A DNA stretch of 64,000 bases, taken from contig DASP01000015.1 in assembly GCA_002503825.1 (NCBI GenBank), forward strand, positions 62,001 through 126,000, read 5' to 3'. This DNA is from Methanoregulaceae archaeon UBA467. Its GTDB lineage: Archaea > Halobacteriota > Methanomicrobia > Methanomicrobiales > Methanospirillaceae. Shown here one piece after another: positions 9,381 to 16,502 of this stretch. Below the pieces are notes generated by a model. That model was not told the DNA's origin. It did no database searches and saw nothing but the letters and a program-made list of their open reading frames with translations. Each line of letters begins with the position of its first letter. Position 1 is the first letter of the stretch. A program made the translations under genes and the position numbers.

Positions 9381-9695
9381 ATGGGAAAGACAGGAACAAC
9401 CCAGTGGGTGCAGGTGAAAGGTGTAAAAGGCCAGATACGCCTTGTACCGAAGCGAGAAGGAGAACTAAAGAGGCCAGGCCCGAACCAGCGGTTTAAAGCC
9501 GGAGCATCCTTACGGAAACTTGAACAGGCAATGGGAGATTCCCGCGGCGGACGCAGTGGCGGACGCGGACGTCGTGGAGGAGCCCGTGGGCGTGGCAGGG
9601 GAGAGTCAGGTCCTGTTGCAAACCCGATGGTCAGGAAGTCAATGCGCCGGTCCAAGATCTCAATAATGGGCGCAAAGCAAAAATCAGCCCGCTGA
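9381..9695 (+). CDS. Small basic RG-rich protein (DUF5350-like)
   Basis: The 104-residue product is very basic. The N-terminal part (GKTGTTQWVQVKG, then GQIRLVPKREGELK) is a compact globular-looking segment. Residues about 54-75 are an arginine-glycine tract (GGRSGGRGRRGG, then RGRGRGE) like RGG boxes that bind RNA in other proteins. The C-terminus is again basic (RKSMRRSKIS). I believe it belongs to a methanogen family of unknown function catalogued as DUF5350, from memory. The start is fixed by AAGGAG at 9368-9373, 7 bases before the ATG at 9381. A hairpin/T-rich terminator follows, so it is monocistronic. Confidence 0.85.
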   Translation: MGKTGTTQWVQVKGVKGQIRLVPKREGELKRPGPNQRFKAGASLRKLEQAMGDSRGGRSGGRGRRGGARGRGRGESGPVANPMVRKSMRRSKISIMGAKQKSAR

Positions 9696-9700
9696 TAATT

Positions 9701-9757
9701 ACCGGCAGTTTCCGGTATAAAACCGGACTTTTTCTTTCAGGCAGTTTTTTTCTGCCA
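9701..9757 (+). terminator. Hairpin and oligo-T terminator after the RG-rich protein gene
   Basis: Two short stems follow the stop: ccgg-tataaaa-ccgg with a T-rich tail, then ggcag-ttttttt-ctgcc, a perfect 5-bp stem around a T run. Confidence 0.5.
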
Positions 9758-9791
9758 GAAATATCATTTATCTGTAGATTAAATTCTTTAC

Positions 9792-10148
9792 ATGGATCTA
9801 AAAACCGCGGTTAAGAGCTACCAGTTCGCTGAACGGGCAAAGAGTGAACTGATCATCTGCTCACAGATGGAGATGGCGCTGGGCAGTTTCCCCGAGTCCG
9901 AACGGGCCGGGGGAAAGAGGATGCTGATACTACTCCTTCAGTCAGTCAGGTCAGAAACTGATTTTGCACACCGGAGCACCGAAAGAAACGAGTTTAAAAG
10001 GTCGGCAGATCTTCTTTCGGAAGCGATCAGCCTTACAGAGAGCGACCAGTTCGAAGCGGCATCATTAAAGATCAGCGAATCCGTTTCGTCAGCCACCACC
10101 GCTGCGCAGGGTGCATGGGAGGTACTCGGGGAAAATGGACTCCTCTGA
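9792..10148 (+). CDS. Small all-helical protein of unknown function
   Basis: I do not recognise the family. The 118 residues are predicted mostly helical, with no membrane segment, no cysteine cluster beyond one Cys and a charged surface (for example AERAKSELIICSQMEMAL). A TATA-like catttatc lies about 25 bases before the ATG. It is the first gene of a compact operon: its end overlaps the start of the nitroreductase gene by 14 bases, and UPF0212 and PfkB genes follow. Coupling to a nitroreductase suggests a linked role, but nothing in the sequence says what it is. Confidence 0.72.
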   Translation: MDLKTAVKSYQFAERAKSELIICSQMEMALGSFPESERAGGKRMLILLLQSVRSETDFAHRSTERNEFKRSADLLSEAISLTESDQFEAASLKISESVSSATTAAQGAWEVLGENGLL

Positions 10149-10662
10149 ATTTTTTGATTTTCTCACCACGCGGTGCTCGGTACGGGAATACAGCAAAGAG
10201 CCCGTAAAACCGGATGAAGTGGAATATATACTGGATTGTGCCTCTACTGCACCGAGCGCAGGGAACCTTGAGGCGTGGGATGTCGTACTAGTGCCTGATG
10301 AAGGCGTCAGGGAGGTCCTTTCGCATGCAGCCTTTGACCAGCCCCATGTCGAAAATGCCGCGGTCCTTTTTGTCGTATGTGCAAATTATGTCAGATCGAT
10401 GTCGCGGTACGGTGAGAGGGGTATCCTGTACGCAGTGCAGGACGCAACGATTGCATGTACCTACATGATGCTTGCAGCGCACTCGATACGGCTGCAGGCC
10501 TGCTGGGTCGGGGCATTTGACGAGGAAGAAGTGCGACAGGTGCTGAAACTCCCCCAGCATGTCCGGCCGCTTGCAATACTGTGCGTCGGGAAAGGGACCC
10601 CGCCCGGACATTATACGGAACGCATGTCGATAGCAGAACACGTCCATGAGGACGTGTGGTGA
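10135..10662 (+). CDS. Nitroreductase family flavoprotein
   Basis: Predicted FMN-dependent NAD(P)H oxidoreductase of 175 residues; the physiological substrate is unknown. The N-terminal FMN phosphate-binding motif TTRCSVREYS is at about residues 10-19, TAPSAGNLEAWDVVLV at about 36-51, and the C-terminal flavin-contact region LAILCVGKGTPP near residue 145. The start at 10135 (gaaaATGGACTCC) was chosen over the in-frame ATG at 10111 because family members begin a few residues before the FMN motif. It overlaps the preceding small gene by 14 bases and precedes UPF0212 by 27 bases. Confidence 0.9.
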   Translation: MDSSEFFDFLTTRCSVREYSKEPVKPDEVEYILDCASTAPSAGNLEAWDVVLVPDEGVREVLSHAAFDQPHVENAAVLFVVCANYVRSMSRYGERGILYAVQDATIACTYMMLAAHSIRLQACWVGAFDEEEVRQVLKLPQHVRPLAILCVGKGTPPGHYTERMSIAEHVHEDVW

Positions 10663-10689
10663 GTTATAGTAATAAGGAGGGCGCAAATT

Positions 10690-11028
10690 ATGCCTGATTA
10701 TCTGGTTACGCTTGAATCAGCATGGATTATAAAAGATGTAAAGACACTTGACGATGCCATCGGTATCGCCATCAGTGAGGCAGGGAAACGATTAAACCCT
10801 GCAGCAAAGTACGTCGAGGTTGAGGCAGGGATGCTTGCCTGTCCCTTCTGTGACGGAGAACTCAACAGTGCAATCGTTGTCGCAAATACAGCGCTTGTAG
10901 GCCTGATGCTCGAGATGCGGGTGTTCCGTGCAGACTCTGAACAGCATGCCACCCGGATTGCACGATCGGTGATCGGAAAAGCGCTCCGGGACGTCCCCCT
11001 TGAAGTAAAGGGTGTAAGCGAGATATGA
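10690..11028 (+). CDS. UPF0212 (DUF555) family protein
   Basis: Small archaeal protein of unknown function, 112 residues. It matches the UPF0212 pattern: an N-terminal strand-rich segment ([12 protein letters not shown]), the [14 protein letters not shown] block containing a CxxC pair at about residues 57-60, and an alanine-rich helical C-terminus. The CxxC could bind a metal or act in redox. A strong AAGGAGG site lies 10 bases before the ATG. The last four bases overlap the start of the PfkB gene (ATGA), indicating translational coupling. Confidence 0.93.
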   Translation: MPDYLVTLESAWIIKDVKTLDDAIGIAISEAGKRLNPAAKYVEVEAGMLACPFCDGELNSAIVVANTALVGLMLEMRVFRADSEQHATRIARSVIGKALRDVPLEVKGVSEI

Positions 11029-11924
11029 TCCACGTCGTCGGACATACCGCGATAGATCATATATCCCGTGTCACGCATTTTCCCCAGGTCAACGGTTCGA
11101 CCCTGATCCTCGACCGCAGGATATACTATGGCGGCGGAGCGGCAAATATCGCAGCAGGGATAGCAACACTCGGGGAATCCTGCACGCTGGTCAGTGCGGT
11201 GGGAGGGGACTTTGAAGGCAGCGATTACCAGAAGTATATGAACGGTCTCGGGATCACTCCTCTCTTCTACGTACAGGAAGATGCCAATACCCCGACTGCA
11301 TTCATGTTTACCGATACGGCGGGCGACCAGATCACGTTCTTTGAATGGGGTGCGTCAAGAGCCTTCGAAACATCGGATCCGCCATCATTCCCGTTTGTTC
11401 ACATGGCCACGGCAGACCCGGAATTCAACGTGAAAGTTGCCAGGTCGAGCACATTCTCTTCATTTGATCCCGGCCAGGACCTTCACCGCTACAGCGCCGG
11501 ACAACTCTTCGCGATACTCGATCATATCTCAATTCTTTTTGCTAACAAGCATGAAGTTGAAGGGATGTGCAGGACCATGGGGCTCAACAGGGAAGAGCTG
11601 ACGGACCTCGTCCCCCTTGCGGTCTTTACGATGAGCGGCGAAGGAAGCGTGCTCCACTCGGACGGCAGGGAACTCTTCATACCTGCAGTCCCTGTCGAAC
11701 TTGCCGATCCGACCGGTGCGGGCGATGCATACCGTGCAGGGTTCCTGACTGCGTATCAACGGGGGTTCCCGCCCCTGACCTGCTGTAAAATCGGCACAGT
11801 GACCGCGTCTTTTGTTGTCGAAAAGGTTGGCTGCCAGACAAATCTTGCAGACTGGAACCGCATGACCGCCCGGTACGAACGACACTTCGGTCCACTCGAC
11901 GAGAAAGAGAGGAAGATCACGTGA
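11025..11924 (+). CDS. PfkB-family carbohydrate/nucleoside kinase
   Basis: Predicted ATP-dependent kinase of a sugar, sugar phosphate or nucleoside, 299 residues. The N-terminal PfkB signature [15 protein letters not shown] is at about residues 36-50. The C-terminal signature [13 protein letters not shown] is at about 230-242, with the catalytic Asp in GAGD. The specificity cannot be read from the sequence. It is the last gene of the 9792-11924 operon and overlaps UPF0212 by four bases. Confidence 0.92.
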   Translation: MIHVVGHTAIDHISRVTHFPQVNGSTLILDRRIYYGGGAANIAAGIATLGESCTLVSAVGGDFEGSDYQKYMNGLGITPLFYVQEDANTPTAFMFTDTAGDQITFFEWGASRAFETSDPPSFPFVHMATADPEFNVKVARSSTFSSFDPGQDLHRYSAGQLFAILDHISILFANKHEVEGMCRTMGLNREELTDLVPLAVFTMSGEGSVLHSDGRELFIPAVPVELADPTGAGDAYRAGFLTAYQRGFPPLTCCKIGTVTASFVVEKVGCQTNLADWNRMTARYERHFGPLDEKERKIT

Positions 11925-12093
11925 TATAGATGCCCGGGCACGCGGACAGCATCAGTTTTCACCCTGCCTTCAGGCATCGGGAAGGAGATACGGGCCGGCA
12001 CACCGGGATCTTATTTATTCATCCGGAGTTATTACCTGATATCGTGAAGCATATCCGCAGCACCAGTGATCCGAAAAATACGGGAGACTGACA

Positions 12094-13833
12094 ATGCCCG
12101 TTATCAGCAGCGACGTCAAGATGGAGCGGCTCACAAAATACCTGTTCAATGCGCCGTCATGGCCCCGGTCGCTTCTTATAATCATCGTGCTCGGCATTGT
12201 TATAGACGGCGCGAGCCTTCGGATGGGGCAGGACGTAAAGTTCCTTGGAACACTTGGATTTACAATTCCTGCTCTTGTCGCATTCATCTTCACAAAACCT
12301 GCCATAGGACTCCTGGGCAGGGCGATGACCTGGAACCGTTCTGCAATGCTTGCGATGAGCTGCACGGTTTTTGGCATTATCATCTCGCTCTCGGCACTCA
12401 TCTTCTCCTTTGATCTCCTCCCGCTTTTCTATGCGATATCCCTCGGGTTCATATCGGGCATCAGGCTTTTCATACTTGTTGCGATTGCCGATTACCGGCC
12501 CTCACGGATGCTCTCTCCCGCGCTTATTCACGGGTTTTTCGGCATATTCATGGGATATTTCCTGTTTGCCGCATCGTTTGTCCTGCTCGCACTTGTCCTC
12601 CAGCTCGTCTTTGTCTTAGGCGTCCTTCTCCTCGTCTGGACGATAGAACGGCCTTTGTACCGTGCATTTGGTATAAGGGGATTGCACCTTCTGAATTCGT
12701 TCCTCGAACACCTTACCGATGGTTCGAAGGGCATGGAAGGCTTTTTCAGGGATATCGGAGAAGAGGTCTGGGTTCCGCAGGTCAGCCTGTTCTTTAAACG
12801 GGAGGGAAAACGCGGCCTTACCTTCACGGTCCCGAACGTGCACCCCGGACCGATCGGTGAGATCGGCGGAGGCAATATACCACGCTGCCTTCAGGAGCAT
12901 AACGCAGATCTTGTCATGGCTGCCCATGGCACGGCCACGCACGACTTTAACCTCGTATCAGAATCTGAGATTTCCAAAATCATCAGTGCAATGAGGAAAT
13001 CAAAAGAAAAAGCAGTGTATTCACCCATGGTCTCGCGGTCGGTGCGTTACCGGTACGGCACGGTCGATATACTGTACCAGGTTTTTCATGACACTCTCCT
13101 GATCGTCGGCACGCGTTCTCCTGAAAAGACCGAAGACCTTGAATACGGCATAGGTATGACCATAATGGCCGAAGGCCATCGCTCATTCCCCAATATCGCA
13201 TTTGTCGATGCACACAATGCCCATACCGGGGATCTCACCGCGATCCAGCCCGGGACGCTGACTGCGACCGAATACTTAAACGCCTGTATCCATGCAGTCG
13301 ATACTGCACCAGCACTGGAAAAATACCCGGTTCTGGTCGGAATGTCCCATGTGGCGGTTCCCTTTACGCGAGAACAGGGATTCGGGGACCAGGGTATCCA
13401 GACGATGGTCATCGGGACGGCCGGGCAGCGGACGGCATACATGCTGTTTGACGGGAATAATATGCACGAGGGTGTACGGGAGGCCCTGCGGGAGAAGTTA
13501 CTTGGGTATGCCGATGATGGAGAGGTTATGACCACCGATTCCCATGTTGTCAATACCATCAGCGGCAAGAATCCCATCGGTTACCATGTCCCGGTTGAGG
13601 AGATCCTTCCCTATGTGGATAAAGCACTGGAGGAGGCAATTGCCGACCTGTCTCCGGCCTCTGTGGGCGGAAGTACGGCAACCTGCGAGCGTGTCGTCGT
13701 CTTTGGATCTGACAGTATCGCACAGCTTGCAAGCACGGTCAATACGATGATCCTGTTCATACCCCCCCTGGGAGTGGCAATACTTCTCCTGGCATTCCTG
13801 CTCTCATTTATGGCATATATCGTGATAGGATGA
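12094..13833 (+). CDS. DUF2070 family membrane protein
   Basis: Archaeal membrane protein of unknown function, 579 residues. The N-terminal third (about residues 20-195) is a bundle of six to seven hydrophobic segments. The middle (about 210-540) is a soluble domain with histidine-rich motifs: NVHPGPIGEIGGGN, MAAHGTATHDFN and FVDAHNAHTGD. Such His/Asp clusters suggest metal binding. A last membrane segment is at about 550-575. This architecture matches DUF2070. GGGAGA lies 8 bases before the ATG, and a TATA-like cttatttattc lies at about 12010. Confidence 0.9.
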   Translation: MPVISSDVKMERLTKYLFNAPSWPRSLLIIIVLGIVIDGASLRMGQDVKFLGTLGFTIPALVAFIFTKPAIGLLGRAMTWNRSAMLAMSCTVFGIIISLSALIFSFDLLPLFYAISLGFISGIRLFILVAIADYRPSRMLSPALIHGFFGIFMGYFLFAASFVLLALVLQLVFVLGVLLLVWTIERPLYRAFGIRGLHLLNSFLEHLTDGSKGMEGFFRDIGEEVWVPQVSLFFKREGKRGLTFTVPNVHPGPIGEIGGGNIPRCLQEHNADLVMAAHGTATHDFNLVSESEISKIISAMRKSKEKAVYSPMVSRSVRYRYGTVDILYQVFHDTLLIVGTRSPEKTEDLEYGIGMTIMAEGHRSFPNIAFVDAHNAHTGDLTAIQPGTLTATEYLNACIHAVDTAPALEKYPVLVGMSHVAVPFTREQGFGDQGIQTMVIGTAGQRTAYMLFDGNNMHEGVREALREKLLGYADDGEVMTTDSHVVNTISGKNPIGYHVPVEEILPYVDKALEEAIADLSPASVGGSTATCERVVVFGSDSIAQLASTVNTMILFIPPLGVAILLLAFLLSFMAYIVIG

Positions 13834-13923
13834 ACCAGGTGTGCCGGTGCGGTAATTATGCCTCCGGAACGGTGTTGCAGCAAAAGACGCTTCTGGTAAC
13901 GGTTAAAAGGAAGGACCGGGTAT

Positions 13924-14451
13924 ATGGGCGCCGGAAATTCTGACGGCCCTGGTGGCAGGTGTCACCGGCCCGGCTCAGGACTCCTGCCCGTTATCGGTCC
14001 GGAAAGCCGCATCCTTGTGCTCGGGAGTTTTCCTGGTGAAGAATCCTTGAGAAAGAGGCAGTACTATGCACACCCGCGTAACCGTTTCTGGTATATCTGT
14101 GAAGAGGTGCTTGGCTGTCCGCGGGATTTCGCGTATGATGCACGTGTGAAATGCCTGAAGGGCAGGGGGATTGCACTCTGGGACGTTCTTGATTCCTGCA
14201 GGCGTTGCCAGAGCAGCGACAGCAGTATTTCTGATCCGCGACCAAACCCGATACCTCTCTGCTTCCGGCAGTATCCGGCGATCCATCGTGTTGTACTGAA
14301 TGGTTCTGCTGCTGCCGGTCTTTTTATGAGATCGTTTGAAGGACAATATCCTGATACCCTTGAAGTGGTGAGAATGCCGTCTACGAGCCCTGCAAATGCA
14401 AGGGTTACGACACCGGACCTTGTCAGGCTGTGGCAGGCTGCCCTGGGCTGA
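13924..14451 (+). CDS. DNA-deoxyinosine (hypoxanthine) glycosylase, UDG family 6
   Basis: Predicted base-excision repair enzyme that removes hypoxanthine from deaminated DNA. The motif LGSFPGEESLRKRQYYAHP followed by RNRFW at about residues 36-60 is characteristic of the family-6 uracil-DNA glycosylase fold, with the catalytic Asn in HPRNRFW. The C-terminal motif MPSTSPAN is at about residues 152-159. Length 175 residues is usual. GGAAGGA lies 8 bases upstream of the ATG. It is the only DNA-repair gene seen in the window. Confidence 0.9.
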   Translation: MGAGNSDGPGGRCHRPGSGLLPVIGPESRILVLGSFPGEESLRKRQYYAHPRNRFWYICEEVLGCPRDFAYDARVKCLKGRGIALWDVLDSCRRCQSSDSSISDPRPNPIPLCFRQYPAIHRVVLNGSAAAGLFMRSFEGQYPDTLEVVRMPSTSPANARVTTPDLVRLWQAALG

Positions 14452-14924
14452 CGATGGCATCCGCTCTCTTTTATGGTTTGATCAAAAGGGACCAGCATGG
14501 TCCGGGCAGGGGATATACAATTGATGCATTGAGAGTATCAGTCATGGATCAATTAGAGTATCAGCATGAGTATGCTAAACCCTGCCTCAGGCCATGTTGG
14601 TTTCAATTTCATGTTGTCTTGATCAGGATATAAACCTTTCCTTAAAAACCTGTTGAAAAGCGAGTATTTTCGATATTGACGCCGTAGAGGATGAAGTGCG
14701 CCATTACACTATGAATGTCAGACATTTGTCATACAACCCGGGCACCCCGTTCCTCCGGGCTCTTGAGGTTCCGGGCTGTAAAACCCTGCTGCCTGCCTGG
14801 GAAACGATGCAGAAGCGATAAAATTTAAACCACAATTCTCTGTTATTTCAGAAAAATACGGCCGAAATTTTGTCTGACGCCAGCTATACATGCACCGGAA
14901 TCCTAGTGTAACAGTGGTGATATC
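14452..14924. other. Intergenic region, no supported gene
   Basis: About 470 bases without a convincing coding region. It contains a short imperfect direct repeat (gagtatcag at about 14528 and 14555) and an A/T-rich patch at 14817-14830. Open frames here are short and lack ribosome-binding sites or recognisable motifs. Confidence 0.5.
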
Positions 14925-15251
14925 ATGAGGCACACCATAACAGAACAATACATCCGGGCCGGGATCGCCCGGAAGTCTGGCAAAGGGCTGATGATTGAGA
15001 TTGCCGGGGGCAGTTTTTTTATCACCCCCGATGAAATGCCTGCGCTCATGGGGGACCGCCCGGCAGAGGTGGTCAACCACGCAGGGGAGACTGAAGGGAC
15101 GGCATGGCTTTCACCGGTCGTATCGTCCCGTAAACTGGAACTTACCGCCATGATCCGGAAAAAACTCTATGTCCTTGCATACCGTGACGTGAACCGGCTG
15201 CTTTCCGGTGCATGCCGGGATGCACTGGTCAGGGAATTCATCCCGTGCTGA
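14925..15251 (+). CDS. Small protein of unknown function, paralogue of the gene at the right edge
   Basis: Product of 108 residues, no recognised family. A GGTGAT ribosome site precedes the ATG. The first 50 residues resemble the partial gene at 63854: short helix, then a strand pair around AGGSFFITPDEM (compare AGIYYLSRREI), then a Leu-containing helix. The C-terminal half is basic and helical. It lies 91 bases before the caspase-like gene on the same strand, so the two may be expressed together. It may be a small DNA- or protein-binding module, but no function can be assigned. Confidence 0.7.
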   Translation: MRHTITEQYIRAGIARKSGKGLMIEIAGGSFFITPDEMPALMGDRPAEVVNHAGETEGTAWLSPVVSSRKLELTAMIRKKLYVLAYRDVNRLLSGACRDALVREFIPC

Positions 15252-15342
15252 CGGTACATGAACTTTACAACTATCTTTTTTTACTTTCTCCGTCATATCT
15301 GAATAACCAGGGGATTCTGACCTGACAAGCTCTCTTGCGCAT

Positions 15343-16044
15343 ATGGCGCTTCTCATCCTCGAAGGGCCGTGGTGGACACCGGAGCAGAAGCCGAAACGAC
15401 CGTCGGTACTGCTTTTCTTCGAAGGCATGGAAAATTACAAGGGAAATTTCAATATCTATTACTCAAATTTTTACGAAAAAACAGGGTTTAAACGTGCCCT
15501 CGAAGACGACCTGACTCATACAAGAGAAGATCGGCTGTTCCTGTACGTGGCAGCCCACGGGTATAACCGGATGTTCGGGGGACTTGGCGCAAAGAAAGGG
15601 ATGCAGATCAGCACGCTGATGCGGGAAGTAAAAAAAGCGGCAAATTACTCAAACATCGAGGGAGTGGTCTTTGGCTCATGCAATATCGGGCACAACGTGG
15701 ATGATTTTATCCAGACCGTCAAGGGTTCCCATATTGCCTGGATGTTTGGTTATACGTGCGAGATAGACTGGATGACCAGCACCTTCATAGATGTCTCCAT
15801 ATTCGAATACATGATGGGCCAGAAGAAAGGAGACCTCCGGAGCGGCGAACATATTATCGACACGGTTGCCGCCGCCCTGGGCCGGTTCAACCCTGAATTT
15901 TACATCTGCAGTGAGGAGAACGACAGGGTCATGCTCAAAGATGCCATCCGCCTCGTGATACAGCCGCGGGGAAGGGGTATAAAACCGGCTGATGCAACAT
16001 CCCGGCTTATTGAGAAGCTTGGATGGGACAGGGAACGCGTATAG
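15343..16044 (+). CDS. Stand-alone caspase/CHAT-like cysteine protease domain protein
   Basis: A 233-residue soluble protein without signal peptide or membrane segment. It shows the order of a caspase-fold peptidase: strand plus His in LYVAAHGYN (His72), and about 40 residues later a strand plus Cys in GVVFGSCNIGHN (Cys113). The following segment, IAWMFGYTCEIDWMTSTF, parallels the 'appearance of a new strand then Asp' region of CHAT domains. This His/Cys spacing and context make it a likely CHAT- or caspase-like protease of clan CD. No fused sensor domain is present. Neighbours are a small unknown gene upstream and, after 458 bases, an M1 aminopeptidase. Fold assignment is inference from motifs. 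Confidence 0.68.
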   Translation: MALLILEGPWWTPEQKPKRPSVLLFFEGMENYKGNFNIYYSNFYEKTGFKRALEDDLTHTREDRLFLYVAAHGYNRMFGGLGAKKGMQISTLMREVKKAANYSNIEGVVFGSCNIGHNVDDFIQTVKGSHIAWMFGYTCEIDWMTSTFIDVSIFEYMMGQKKGDLRSGEHIIDTVAAALGRFNPEFYICSEENDRVMLKDAIRLVIQPRGRGIKPADATSRLIEKLGWDRERV

Positions 16045-16502
16045 TCCCACACCTGCACCGGCCTGTTTTTAAGGGCCGGTTGCGGCAACAGGGAATCCCG
16101 GGGGTCATCCTGTCGTCAGTGCGGACGATTACGGTCATACCTGCGCCGGAGATGCATCCGCATTACCACACAGGAAATGCGATGCCTGCGCTCAGCCCCG
16201 GTTCCGCTGTTTGTTCCTGCAGATTTTGTATCGCGGTGAGAGAGGGAGGGATTTCCTTACACCGTTCCGTATACTATCCGCTCCCGTCCCGGTCGCATGA
16301 GAATGATATGGCCGGAAACGGGAGAATCTGCCCTGGAATGCCGTGAAAATGAATGTTTCCTGTTCATCCAGGGAGATGCCTGATTTCCGGGATGTAACTG
16401 AGGTCACCGCAATCAAAAGGGTTCATCAATGAATAGACCGAAATAAAGAGACATTTAATAAATTCCATACGTCAGGAATGAAATTATCAGGAGACCGAGT
16501 GA
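16045..16502. other. Intergenic region with promoter for the M1 peptidase
   Basis: About 460 bases. A TATA-like tttaataaat at 16454-16463 and aggag at 16489-16493 serve the downstream gene. The rest contains only short frames without support. Confidence 0.5.
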
